In this document: in pieces, positions 33,760-42,776 of the stretch | Numbering within the stretch: position 1 is the first letter of the stretch | How the letters are laid out: each line of letters starts with the position of its first letter | Assembly: GCA_016718315.1 (NCBI GenBank) | Contig: JADKDV010000005.1 | Location: 310,001 to 374,000, forward strand | Reading direction: 5' to 3' | Source of the DNA: Candidatus Obscuribacter sp. | GTDB taxonomy: Bacteria > Cyanobacteriota > Vampirovibrionia > Obscuribacterales > Obscuribacteraceae | DNA length: 64,000 nucleotides | Notes under the pieces: model-generated | What the model was told of the DNA's origin: nothing | The model's input: only the letters and a program-made list of their open reading frames with translations | The model's database searches: none | Position numbers and translations under genes: made by a program

Positions 33760-36042
33760 TTACTTTTTGTCTATCAGTGCAAGGCGCTTTCTGGCGTCTT
33801 CTGAGTAGTCGGAGTTGCCCGACATCTTAAGAGCTTGCTTGAATTGATTGCGAGCTTCATCGATGCGTTTGGTTTTTTGAGCAATCAGACCCATGCGGTA
33901 ATAAACTTCACCCATGCGTGAATCATTTTTGACTGCTTCGTTATACGCATCGAGGGCTTGATCATAAAGACCTTGCTCTTCGTAGGCAGTACCCAGGTTG
34001 TACTGAGCCACCGCCAGTTTGGGGTTGAGTTTGACAGCTGATTGCCAGTTTTTGGTGGCGCCGATGATATCTTTTTGCGCTTTTAGGGCTGCACCAATGC
34101 CATTATAGGCGATGGCATCTTTGGGATTTATAGCGAGCGCTTTTCTGAAGCTTGCCAGTGCGTTGGCGTAGTTGTGTTGCTGATTGTAGGCGATGCCCAG
34201 ATTGCAATGTGCTTGTTGTAACTCTACGTCTGCTGCCACTGCTGCTTTGTAATCGGCAATAGCACCGGTGAGATTGCCGGACATGTGTTTGTCGACAGCA
34301 CTCTTAAAGAGTTTGCGAGCTTTTGCCTTGGGTGAATCGCCTGTGGCTGCGGCACTGGTTGCAGCTGGGGCGGCATCGTTTTGTTGTCCGTCTTCTTCAG
34401 TTTCACCATTGTCTTCGGACATGGATGGTGTGGGTGCTGATACTGCTGGTGGTGTAGCAGTGGCAGTCTTGACGGGCTTGGGTTGAGTCAGGGTGTGAGC
34501 AGGATTGGCGGCTGGACTGGCTTTAGGTACGGGTGCGCCAGTGTGCGTCTCGGTGGTGCCATCGCTGGAGGCTGTTTCGTCTCCTCCCAGCATAGCGGCC
34601 GTCTCGTCTGCTGCCAGTGTGCCTGAGTCAGCTGCGGGCGTGGGGGCTGGCTTTGTGGCAGCGTAACTGGATTGGGAGTAACTCTCCTGGGGCTTATTGG
34701 CAGTGACATTGCTGCTTGTGTTGTTGCTATCAGTCTCGCTGGAGCTTGTGGCAGTCTCAGTTGGCTGCGATACTGGCTCGGCCGCTAAATTATCCGGGGT
34801 GGTATCGAGTGTAGCAGAGCGTACTGGCTCAGTAGCTGGTGCGGTGGCGCTGGCGGCATTGTTACTCAGTCCAGAGCCAGAATTGTCGGTTGCTGCTGCG
34901 CTGGCTGTGGCATTGCCAGTGGTGGCTTCACCTTTGCCCTTACCCAGTTTGAGACCAGGCATTTTAATGGAGGGCACTTTTATTTTAGGTGTGCTCAGCC
35001 ACTTTTTGCCTTTTTTGGCTTCGGCTGCTGGTTCCGGGGCACTTGCTGTGATTTGAGACTTATCGGCTGCTGGTTTGTCAGCTCCAGTTTTATTTGATTC
35101 ACTCCAGTCCCAACCGGCTTTATCTGCTAATGATTCGCCAGGTGTTGCTGTTGATGTTTCTGCGGGCTTTTGGGCCAGTGCGCGTGCTTTTTGATCTGCC
35201 ATTTTTTGTGTGGCATATTTAGCCGCAGCTGCTTTATCGTTTGAGTCCAGCTCTCCTGCACTAGCTTCTTTTTTTGCGTTTTTATTGCCCAGCCAGTTGG
35301 TTAGACCTTTGATTTGAAATTTGCCACCAGTCTCGGCCAGAGAGCCTTTGCGTGGACCCCACTCTTTTTCAGCTGCTTTATCGGCAGTTTTTTGCGTTAA
35401 AAACTGATTGTAATAGTCTTCGTAGGCTGATTGTGCGCTTGAAGAAGCTGAGGGTTTGGCGCCGGCAGAAGCAGTGGCAGTAGTGGCAGCACTACTTGCA
35501 ATGGCATCGCTGACAGTCACCGTCACTGCTCCGTCCTGCACTTTTGCTACGCGGGGAGTGATTTTTATGCCTTCGTTAAATTCAAGGACGATGCGGGCAA
35601 TTGGTTCGCGCTGGCTTTTGACGGTAGACAGGCGCACAGCGCTGACTCCCGGGATGGCTTCGCTGAGGCGTGCAGTGAGAGCGTCAGCGCTCGGTAGAGT
35701 AGAGAGGTCAAGCACGGCATTGGGGAAGTCTAGTGAGAGTCTGTGTGGAGTATCCAACTCGCTGATAATAGGTTGAGTGGGGAAGGAGCCGCCAGCATCA
35801 AAGACTATGACTAGTTGTTTGTTAGCATCTACTGTAATGTCTTTAATTGGCAGACCTTCGTATGTCTGCGATTGCGCCTGCGCTGCTGTCTGCGTGGCGA
35901 TCGTGACAATTGGGGCTAACAGCAATGGTCCTAGCAATGTTTGACCAAGCATGCCTGGTGCCAGAGAGCCCGAGAGGATAAGCGAAAGCATAATAGTTGT
36001 CGCTGAACGCCTTGTGCGTTCTGCTTTCTTCGGACATTTCAT
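33760..36042 (-). CDS. AMIN-domain and TPR protein, secreted
   Basis: 760 residues. A long signal segment (TTIMLSLILSGSLAPGMLGQ and more) is followed by an AMIN domain at about 60-180 (IKDITVDANKQLVIVFDAGG, HRLSLDFPNAVLDL), which targets proteins to peptidoglycan or secretin complexes. A 400-residue Ser/Thr/Pro/Ala-rich stretch follows, then about five TPRs from residue 590 (NLGIAYNQQHNYANALASFR, NGIGAALKAQKDIIGATKNW, NLGTAYEEQGLYDQALDAYN, YRMGLIAQKTKRIDEARNQF). Likely a periplasmic assembly scaffold. An out-of-frame start at 36076 with a better ribosome site overlaps the 5' end. Confidence 0.87.
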   Translation of the reverse strand: MKCPKKAERTRRSATTIMLSLILSGSLAPGMLGQTLLGPLLLAPIVTIATQTAAQAQSQTYEGLPIKDITVDANKQLVIVFDAGGSFPTQPIISELDTPHRLSLDFPNAVLDLSTLPSADALTARLSEAIPGVSAVRLSTVKSQREPIARIVLEFNEGIKITPRVAKVQDGAVTVTVSDAIASSAATTATASAGAKPSASSSAQSAYEDYYNQFLTQKTADKAAEKEWGPRKGSLAETGGKFQIKGLTNWLGNKNAKKEASAGELDSNDKAAAAKYATQKMADQKARALAQKPAETSTATPGESLADKAGWDWSESNKTGADKPAADKSQITASAPEPAAEAKKGKKWLSTPKIKVPSIKMPGLKLGKGKGEATTGNATASAAATDNSGSGLSNNAASATAPATEPVRSATLDTTPDNLAAEPVSQPTETATSSSETDSNNTSSNVTANKPQESYSQSSYAATKPAPTPAADSGTLAADETAAMLGGDETASSDGTTETHTGAPVPKASPAANPAHTLTQPKPVKTATATPPAVSAPTPSMSEDNGETEEDGQQNDAAPAATSAAATGDSPKAKARKLFKSAVDKHMSGNLTGAIADYKAAVAADVELQQAHCNLGIAYNQQHNYANALASFRKALAINPKDAIAYNGIGAALKAQKDIIGATKNWQSAVKLNPKLAVAQYNLGTAYEEQGLYDQALDAYNEAVKNDSRMGEVYYRMGLIAQKTKRIDEARNQFKQALKMSGNSDYSEDARKRLALIDKK

Positions 36043-36237
36043 TTGAGACGCCAGAAACTACGAGATTTTCAGACATTTGGTCAATTCCTCGGACAGTAAT
36101 GCAAGCTTGCTTGAGCGGCTAGTTTACTAAAGTCCAGCCATAGTTTTTAGCGCGTTTTTTTAAGTTAGGCACTAGCTTAGCTACGATTAGTCTGTGCTCT
36201 TTGCTGTGCTGGGCCTGAGCTGTGTATAATTCTCAAG

Positions 36238-36693
36238 ATGAAAACGCACTCACTGTTAGCTCTGATACTGCTCTTGACCTCTGCCTCAAGCCCGGCTATG
36301 GCTGCTGATTGGCGTGGTGGAGTAGGGGCACCTGCCCAGCTTGTCGCCTGGGGCCGTAAGAAAGAAACCCTACCAGAGCCTCTCGCTCCTGAGCCGTCTC
36401 CCGACAACCTTGTGCCTCCTGCTGGAGAAGAAATTTATTTCCCGATACGCACAGATGGTCAGCCGTTTTTGTTAAACATCGACACTACCATCAATTTGAC
36501 CAACGCTATCTCTGGTTTTTACTATGACCCCAAATGGCGAGGCGAGACCTGGGCTCCCTTTGATCAGATCTCATTAATTGAGCGCAGTACCAGGTTGATG
36601 GCTACTTTTCAAGAGTATGATCAGTTTTCGGAGTTTAGAGTGCTCAATGGCGTCAATCGCAAGCTAGAGCGCTGGTCTGGGTTTGGACCATAG
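36238..36693 (+). CDS. Small secreted protein of unknown function
   Basis: 151 residues with a signal peptide (MKTHSLLALILLLTSASSPA, cleavage near AMAAD). The mature part has a Pro-rich linker (PEPLAPEPSPDN) and a conserved-looking segment IYFPIRTDGQPFLLNIDTTI and WAPFDQISLIERSTRLMATF. No family recognised. It is 26 bases before the epimerase gene and divergent from the AMIN-TPR gene. Confidence 0.7.
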   Translation: MKTHSLLALILLLTSASSPAMAADWRGGVGAPAQLVAWGRKKETLPEPLAPEPSPDNLVPPAGEEIYFPIRTDGQPFLLNIDTTINLTNAISGFYYDPKWRGETWAPFDQISLIERSTRLMATFQEYDQFSEFRVLNGVNRKLERWSGFGP

Positions 36694-36719
36694 GTCTGGC
36701 TGTTTAAATAGGAGTTTTT

Positions 36720-37169
36720 ATGAGCGCACAAGCTAAAGGCACGCGGTTGGATCATGTCGCAATTGCTGTCAATAACCTTGAAGAGTCGCTCAAGTTTTAC
36801 CGTGACAGCCTCGGTCTCGATATGCTCGATATAGAAGTAGTGGAAGAACAGGGTGTGCGTGTCGCTAAGCTCAACGTAGGCAATACGCATATTGAGCTAT
36901 TGGAGCCACTGGGAGCTGATACGCCTGTTGGTAAGTTTATTGCCAAAAATGGCCCCGGTTTACATCACATCTGCCTTGGTGTCGAAACAATAGAGCCGCG
37001 CCTGGCACACCTTAAAAGTGAAGGGGTCAAACTCATTAATGAGGAGCCCAAAATCGGTGCAGGGGGCGCCAAAGTCGCTTTTGTCCATCCAAAAGCCACT
37101 GGTGGTGTGCTTCTTGAGCTGTCGCAGCCCTGCCAGGGCAGTGCTAAAGATGAGGACCACTGTCACTAG
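36720..37169 (+). CDS. mce: Methylmalonyl-CoA epimerase
   Basis: 149 residues of the glyoxalase/VOC fold. The family blocks RLDHVAIAVNNLEESLKFYR, NTHIELLEPLG, GPGLHHICLGV and GGVLLELSQP supply the metal-binding His and Glu residues. The enzyme interconverts (R)- and (S)-methylmalonyl-CoA, linking propionyl-CoA and succinyl-CoA metabolism. The mutase and carboxylase genes are not in this window. GGAG lies five bases before the ATG. Short polar tail with His and Asp after the domain. Confidence 0.92.
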   Translation: MSAQAKGTRLDHVAIAVNNLEESLKFYRDSLGLDMLDIEVVEEQGVRVAKLNVGNTHIELLEPLGADTPVGKFIAKNGPGLHHICLGVETIEPRLAHLKSEGVKLINEEPKIGAGGAKVAFVHPKATGGVLLELSQPCQGSAKDEDHCH

Positions 37170-37324
37170 TTGACTGTTTTCAAGTGACTATTTGCTTTGC
37201 AAATGTTGAACTTTCCTGAGTATTTGCATTAGCTATGCAAAAGGGCTGTTACTCTTGGCGCAGATCACGGACATTACAGGTGTATTGGTCCGCGCAGTTA
37301 GCCCAAAGGGAGGCAGTTGTCTAA

Positions 37325-38392
37325 ATGCCAGTTATGACAGAACTATCTAAAATTGAAAAAGCTCTCGGAAGCAAATCCGCTTATTACCTCGAGCACAAAA
37401 GCAAAGGTATCCCTAAAGAGCATCTGCATTTGCCAGGCGGCGATTTTGTCGATCGCATCGTGCAAGTATCTGACCGTTCACCTCGTGTATTGCAGTCTTT
37501 GCAATCTCTCTTTAATCATGGTCGTCTGGCTGGTACTGGTTACCTCTCAATCCTTCCTGTAGACCAGGGCATTGAGCACTCCGGTGGTGCTTCATTTGCT
37601 AAAAACCCCATGTACTTTGACGGCGAAAACATCGTCAAACTGGCTATCGAAGGCGGCTGCAACGCTGTTGCTTCAACCTATGGCGTACTGGGCTCTGTTG
37701 CTCGCAAATATGCTCACAAAATCCCATTTATCGTCAAAATCAACCACAACGAATTCCTCACCTATCCCAATAAGTACGACCAAATCATGTTTGGTGATGT
37801 ACAACAAGCCTGGGATATGGGAGCTACCGCTGTAGGCGCCACAATATACTTTGGCTCACCTGAGTCGGGTCGCCAAATCCAGGAAGTTTCGGAAGCATTT
37901 GCTGAAGCTCACAGACTGGGTATGGCTACCATCCTCTGGTGCTACCTGCGCAACGAAGGCTTTAAAGTCGGCGATACAGACTACTCTCTCGCTGCTGACT
38001 TGACCGGTCAAGCAAACCATCTTGGTGTCACCATCCAGGCTGACATCATCAAGCAAAAGCTGCCCGAAAACAACGGCGGCTACAATGCCCTCAAGTTTGG
38101 CAAAACTGATTCGCGCGTTTACAGCGAATTGACCACTGACCACCCCATCGACTTGACTCGCTATCAAGTAGCTAATTGCTACATGGGCAGACAAGGCTTG
38201 ATCAACTCTGGTGGCGCATCTGGTGCTAACGACATGGAGCAAGCAATCATGACTGCTGTCGTTAACAAGAGAGCTGGCGGTACTGGACTTATCTCCGGTC
38301 GCAAAGCTTTCCAAAAGCCAATGAAAGATGGAGTTGAATTGCTCAACGCCATTCAAGACGTCTATCTCTGCGACGATGTAACAATCGCCTAA
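37325..38392 (+). CDS. Class I fructose-bisphosphate aldolase (FbaB/DhnA type)
   Basis: 355 residues. The DhnA-type pattern is clear: YLSILPVDQGIEHSGGASFA, GCNAVASTYGVLGS, PFIVKINHNEFL, YFGSPESGRQIQEVSEAFAE and NSGGASGANDMEQAIMTAV near the C-terminus, where the phosphate binds. It cleaves fructose 1,6-bisphosphate by a Schiff base without metal, acting in glycolysis or gluconeogenesis. A GGGAGG site lies 11 bases before the ATG. It has its own terminator. Confidence 0.92.
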   Translation: MPVMTELSKIEKALGSKSAYYLEHKSKGIPKEHLHLPGGDFVDRIVQVSDRSPRVLQSLQSLFNHGRLAGTGYLSILPVDQGIEHSGGASFAKNPMYFDGENIVKLAIEGGCNAVASTYGVLGSVARKYAHKIPFIVKINHNEFLTYPNKYDQIMFGDVQQAWDMGATAVGATIYFGSPESGRQIQEVSEAFAEAHRLGMATILWCYLRNEGFKVGDTDYSLAADLTGQANHLGVTIQADIIKQKLPENNGGYNALKFGKTDSRVYSELTTDHPIDLTRYQVANCYMGRQGLINSGGASGANDMEQAIMTAVVNKRAGGTGLISGRKAFQKPMKDGVELLNAIQDVYLCDDVTIA

Positions 38393-38415
38393 GCGATAAG
38401 CTAACTAAACATAGG

Positions 38416-38450
38416 GAGGGGAGAGGCGTAAGTCTTTCCCCTCTTTGCTT
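38416..38450 (+). terminator. Rho-independent terminator of the aldolase gene
   Basis: GAGGGGAGAGGC pairs with GTCTTTCCCCTC (one G-T and one mismatch) around GTAA and is followed by TTTGCTTT. Confidence 0.75.
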
Positions 38451-38459
38451 TGATGGGTG

Positions 38460-39299
38460 TTACCAGCGGCTGATTTTACGCGGGCTTACATCGCTCGACT
38501 GAGCGCCTTTATCTTCGCTTTTGCCTTTTCTGATTTCTTGACCAGGCTTTTTGCCGTCATACATGGAATTGTAATCAGAGTCACTGCCGGTGCCGGGTTT
38601 TTCAGTTGCCGCCGGTTCTATCCTTGGTGGTCCATAGGGTTTTGTCGGTTCAAGTGGGCGCGCCGCATCAGGTCTGGCTGTATCTGTTGTCCGTGGCAAG
38701 TCTCTTGGCCCAGATGGGTTAGAAGGTTCGAGTGAGCGCGGTGCAGCAGGTCTGGCTGTATCGGCGGGGGCGGTGCGCTCGCCCTGTTGAGGAACGGCTG
38801 CGTCTCCTCCACGTCCGGGGATGACTATTACCTGTCCGCGGCGAATTAAGTCTGGATTGCACTTGAGAGCAGGGTTGGCTTCGAGTATTCTCTGAATACC
38901 GTCTTGAACATCTCTGCGGCTTGCCCCTGGCTTTTGCTCACGCAACATACGCTCTGCAATGCGACCCAGACTGTCTCCGTCTTTTACAACATATCTGCCT
39001 GATTCATCTCTTTCCAGGGGGGCATTGCGCTGTCTTTCAGCTCTTTGCTCCCAGGCTCTTCCTTGAGCCGAATCTGGGGCTGCTGGTCTCCAGTTTCTGG
39101 CAGCGGGCGAGCAATCTAAGTTTATCGATCCGCAGCTGCCAATTTGTGCGCCTGGCAATAGTCTTTCTGGTAATTGGGTTGTGGACCTTTGCTCTGTCCT
39201 GGGTCTAGCTTCGGTTTTGCTTGAGTAAGCATCTTCATACAAGTGGCTTGGTGCTTGCTGTACTCTACTCTGGACTTCTCTGGTGGTTTCGAGATTCAT
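38460..39299 (-). CDS. LysM-domain protein with Pro-rich tail
   Basis: 279 residues. A LysM domain sits at about 105-165: YVVKDGDSLGRIAERML, then LEANPALKCNPDLIRRGQVI and VIPG; LysM binds N-acetylglucosamine chains of the cell wall. No signal peptide is evident. The tail carries two imperfect copies of a Pro/Ala/Arg unit (TARPAAPRSLEPSNPSGP and TARPDAARPLEPTKPYGP), seen also as a DNA repeat around 38650-38760. The ATG at 39299 has AGGAG nine bases upstream, so the long open frame to 39752 is discarded. Convergent with the aldolase gene. Confidence 0.8.
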   Translation of the reverse strand: MNLETTREVQSRVQQAPSHLYEDAYSSKTEARPRTEQRSTTQLPERLLPGAQIGSCGSINLDCSPAARNWRPAAPDSAQGRAWEQRAERQRNAPLERDESGRYVVKDGDSLGRIAERMLREQKPGASRRDVQDGIQRILEANPALKCNPDLIRRGQVIVIPGRGGDAAVPQQGERTAPADTARPAAPRSLEPSNPSGPRDLPRTTDTARPDAARPLEPTKPYGPPRIEPAATEKPGTGSDSDYNSMYDGKKPGQEIRKGKSEDKGAQSSDVSPRKISRW

Positions 39300-39793
39300 T
39301 TGGCGTACTCCTAGAAGAAAATGCTTGCTTGCAAGTGAGGGCAGTTTGCCAAATTGTTGTAACCGAAGGATAACTAAATCCTGGGGTTGGTTAGCGGCTG
39401 GGAATAAAAGAATTGCAGGTAGTGGTAGATGTATGACTAAGCTAAAAATCGAAGCCGAAGCAATGTTGAAGATAAAGATAGCGGCGGTGATCTTAGTCGT
39501 CATCGCTTTTGTAAGTGATGTCGCCTTATGCGAAAAGAAAGGTGAGCATTTTGTCCGCGCGAACGCAATTTTATTAAAGGCGGCAATGACGTCCATGGCT
39601 ATGACAGGGCGCCTGTTGATGAGAAGTGCGCTCATGATAGCGGGCGGGGTGAATGAAGCCCTCTGTTGTTGGGGTCTGGTGGTCTTGCCGTTGTCGGGGC
39701 GGCAGTAACCTTGCCGGTGGAGCGAAACATCGACGGCGCCATGGTTAAGCATTCGAAGCCATAAGGTAGAATAATCCAGACCCTTATTGGAAT
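39300..39793 (+). other. Intergenic region with a doubtful small frame
   Basis: About 490 bases between divergent genes. A plus-strand frame 39432-39708 would encode about 91 residues starting MTKLKIEAEAMLKIKIAAVI with one hydrophobic segment, but it has only a poor ribosome site and odd composition. It may be nothing more than promoter DNA. Confidence 0.3.
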
Positions 39794-41284
39794 TTGATTT
39801 TGCAACAAGCTAGCGAGCACGGCAGTACTGATTTGCGCGACCGCGCCAGGCTGGAGATGGCCGCCCAGGGGCTGCGCACGACCTTTGATCAGATGTCTAT
39901 CGAGCAGGTCGATAAAGCCAAAGAGATGGCTAGTGGTGACTTACTCAAGCTCGCTCCGCCTGAGACAAAAGACTTGCGTAAGTTGCTCTGGTCCTCGGTG
40001 GATAACAAAGAGTCAAAAGACCTTGACCAGATAGAGTATGCAGAGAGGCTCTCTGACGGCAACGCGCGAGTTTTGATTGGCATTGCTGATGTCGATATCT
40101 ACGTGCCTAAAGACACGGCTATAGACAATGCCGCCAGAGCCAATACAACATCTGTCTATACCGGTGTTTTGACTTTTCCGATGCTGCCTGATGAGATTTC
40201 GTGCGGTCTGTCGTCACTGTTACCAGGTCAAGACAGGTTGGCTGTTGTCTATGAGCTATTAATTAGTCCCGATGGGCATGTCTTGCAAAGCCAGGTATAC
40301 CGCGCTCTTACTCATAATTATGCCAAGCTTGACTATAAAACTATTGGTGATTGGCTAGGTGGCTTAACCGATGTGCCGGCTCAAGTATCACGTGTATCCG
40401 GGCTTGCCGAGCAGATTAAGCTACAAGTGGCTATCAAAGAACAAATATTTGGCTTGCGTAAACAACGGGGCTCTTTGTTTTTGGGTTCTGTCGAAGCCCG
40501 CCCTGTGACCAGCGATGGTGTGGTACTAGAGCTGGAACTGGAAGAAGACAATCCAGCCAAAGAATTGATTGAAAACTTGATGATTGCAGCCAATATCGCT
40601 GTTTCAGAGTATTTAGACAAAAAGAATTTCCCATCAATAAAGAGAGTGGTGCGCTCTCCTGATCGCTGGGACAAATTAGTACAACTTGTTAAAGGCATGG
40701 GCGGCTCTTTGCCTGATAAGCCTGATGCCAGAGCTTTACAGTTGTTTTTGATGGAGCAACGTCAAAAGGACCCGCGGCACTTCCCGGATGTGTCTTTGCG
40801 CGTAGTAAAGCTACTAGGTGGGGGCTCATATGAGCTGGATCCGCCAGGACAAAATAACACTGGGCATTTTGCTCTTGCGGTCAACGACTATACACACTCG
40901 ACAGCACCAAACAGGCGCTATGTGGATTTGATTACTCAAAGACTGTTAAAAGCTGCTATGGATGGTAAGGCGGTGCCTTATACAGACGAGGAGCTGACTG
41001 AGATAGCTGCTAAATGCAATCGCCAGAGTGCAGCTGCCAAAAAGGTTGAGCGCACCATGCGTAAAGTGGCTGCGGCTAGTCTGTTGGAGCACAGTATCGG
41101 GCGCATTTACGATGGTATCGTTACTGGTATCAAAAATAGTGCGGTGTATGTGCGAGTAGTCCGTCCACCAGTAGAGGGACGCATCGTCAAAGGACAGGAA
41201 AAGCTCGACGTTGGCGACGATGTGCGTGTGCGTCTGATTAAAGTCGATGAGGCTCATGCTTATATAGACTTTGAACTTGTTTAA
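39794..41284 (+). CDS. RNase II/R family 3'-5' exoribonuclease
   Basis: 496 residues. The RNB catalytic domain begins near residue 60 with KDLRKLLWSSVDNKESKDLD, where the Asp cluster (DNKESKDLDQ) matches the metal-binding acidic motif, then VLIGIADVDIYVPKDTAID. TAPNRRYVDLITQRLL is the conserved C-terminal block. An S1-like RNA-binding domain closes the protein (YDGIVTGIKNSAVYVRVVRP). There are no N-terminal cold-shock domains, so it resembles the short RNase II form known from Deinococcus and cyanobacteria. It degrades single-stranded RNA. The start is a TTG at 39794 with weak signal; a nearby TTG at 39800 is possible. Confidence 0.9.
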   Translation: MILQQASEHGSTDLRDRARLEMAAQGLRTTFDQMSIEQVDKAKEMASGDLLKLAPPETKDLRKLLWSSVDNKESKDLDQIEYAERLSDGNARVLIGIADVDIYVPKDTAIDNAARANTTSVYTGVLTFPMLPDEISCGLSSLLPGQDRLAVVYELLISPDGHVLQSQVYRALTHNYAKLDYKTIGDWLGGLTDVPAQVSRVSGLAEQIKLQVAIKEQIFGLRKQRGSLFLGSVEARPVTSDGVVLELELEEDNPAKELIENLMIAANIAVSEYLDKKNFPSIKRVVRSPDRWDKLVQLVKGMGGSLPDKPDARALQLFLMEQRQKDPRHFPDVSLRVVKLLGGGSYELDPPGQNNTGHFALAVNDYTHSTAPNRRYVDLITQRLLKAAMDGKAVPYTDEELTEIAAKCNRQSAAAKKVERTMRKVAAASLLEHSIGRIYDGIVTGIKNSAVYVRVVRPPVEGRIVKGQEKLDVGDDVRVRLIKVDEAHAYIDFELV

Positions 41285-41484
41285 TTAGACCAGAGTGAAT
41301 AATTAGCCGCGTTTTTTAATATTACATGCCCGCGAAATTATAAATAGACTCTTCGCTGTCCGTAAAAATGCCACTGGCGCCAATTTGTTGGGCTCGGTTG
41401 TGACCAACACTTAACTAAGTGATCATTGCTATCCTACCGTCTTTTAGCCGCACCTATGCTGGAATCATTAGTCGGAGGCAGATG

Positions 41485-41823
41485 ATGCTAGCAGAGAGTA
41501 AAAGCCCAAGATTTTTAGACAAGCCGCCGTCCTGGTTTGCTACATGCTGCTGGTTTTATTCGTTAATTTGGGCTGGCTTTGGTGGTTTGGCTATGTTGCT
41601 TGCAACCAGCTTTGGGATGGATAGCACCAAAGCGTATGCTCTCCTCCTTCTCTTCGGCTTTCCTTTGCCTCTGCTAGTGCTTGTGATAATCAGCGGCTGG
41701 GTGCGCAACCGTATACTGCTGATGGTGCCATTGTGGTGGGTAGTAATCGCTACCTGTATGGGTATCACTCAGGGTGCTATGTCAGCCTGTATCAGTAAGG
41801 CTTTTAGTGCTGTGACGCATTGA
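41485..41823 (+). CDS. Small membrane protein, three helices
   Basis: 112 residues. Three hydrophobic helices: about 16-42, 48-70 and 77-98 (WFATCCWFYSLIWAGFGGLA, LLLLFGFPLPLLVLVIISGW, MVPLWWVVIATCMGITQGAM). Unknown function. GGAGG lies six bases before the second of two adjacent ATG codons (41482 and 41485), so the second is chosen. No partner is evident; the SLH gene is convergent. Confidence 0.68.
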   Translation: MLAESKSPRFLDKPPSWFATCCWFYSLIWAGFGGLAMLLATSFGMDSTKAYALLLLFGFPLPLLVLVIISGWVRNRILLMVPLWWVVIATCMGITQGAMSACISKAFSAVTH

Positions 41824-41832
41824 TTTGAGCGC

Positions 41833-42718
41833 TTACGGTGTTTTAAAAACATCCATAGTCTTATCTGCTATGGCTCCGAGATTGGCAAATTCACCGGCTT
41901 GCCATAGTGTCGCTGCCGCTTCGGCTCTGGTTGCTGCTTGCTTGGGTTTAAAAGCACCAATTTTGCCAAATGCTCTCTGGATGTTGCCGCCCAGTGGTCC
42001 ATGCTCATAAAAATCACGCTGGATATAACCGGTATAGCGCTCATCGATTTGTTTGCCGTCGGCAAACTTCCAGATAAACTGCATTTGTGAGCGGTAGGGC
42101 TCGATAGCTTTGCCGCAGTCGACGCCTACTTTGATGCCAATCATTTCTTCTCTTGTGATTGGCTTCTGGCTTTTAAATGTATTGTCCTCGTAACCAGTCG
42201 GTAAAAAACGGCTTGGTGCCTGGTGCTAAATTGATTTGCTTGTTTGCAGGTAGTAGTGCGTTTGTAGCTTTAAATAGCCATGTGCAATATTCGCCACGGC
42301 TGATTGTCTCAAATGGTTTGAACTTATCGCTATTTTCAAATATTGGATACTTGGCCAGGTCCAGGATCATTTTCTTTTGCGGGACATCGGTCAAGTCGGT
42401 GTAGGCTGGCGTATTGGGAGTAGTCTCTTTATTGTTGTCTGTAGTCGATGTGTTTATCTGATTACCATCACCAGAGTTGTTGGTGCCTTCGGCTGGGGCT
42501 GTCGGTTTAGAGTTTGCTGCCGCGTTGGTCTGATTTTCTGCCTTTGCCAATCTCTCTTCCAGTGATGCATTGCGGCTTTGAAGTTGTTTGTTCTGTTCTT
42601 CAAGTTTGAGCAGGCGATCGCTTGTTGCTTTGTCGACGCCGCCACTACAGCCGCTTAAGCCAAGCATTGTAAGGGTCATGGCGATTGGTACTAGCAGGGC
42701 GGGTTGGTTTTTGTGCAT
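41833..42718 (-). pseudogene. SLH-domain lipoprotein split by a frameshift in a T6 run
   Basis: The first frame (42718-42173) starts with a lipoprotein signal (LTMLGLSGCSGG, lipobox LSGC), a coiled coil (LLKLEEQNKQLQSRNASLEE), a Thr/Asn linker and an SLH-like repeat up to NLAPGTKPFFTD, then stops. With one T removed from the six T at 42208-42203 it would read TKPFLPTGYEDNTFKSQKPI and TREEMIGIKV, the typical end of a second SLH repeat, and continue to 41833 with a third. SLH domains bind pyruvylated wall polymers. The sequence is otherwise well kept, so it is an assembly error in a homopolymer, recent decay, or slippage-dependent expression. Confidence 0.82.
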
Positions 42719-42776
42719 CGACTTTATTCCTGGAGCTGCGATTAGTGTATGTCTATTACTGGCATTGCCAGATTAT

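Noticed and set aside
39432..39708. Possible 91-residue plus-strand protein with one hydrophobic segment
   Set aside because: Weak ribosome site and irregular composition in a divergent promoter region; kept only as a note.
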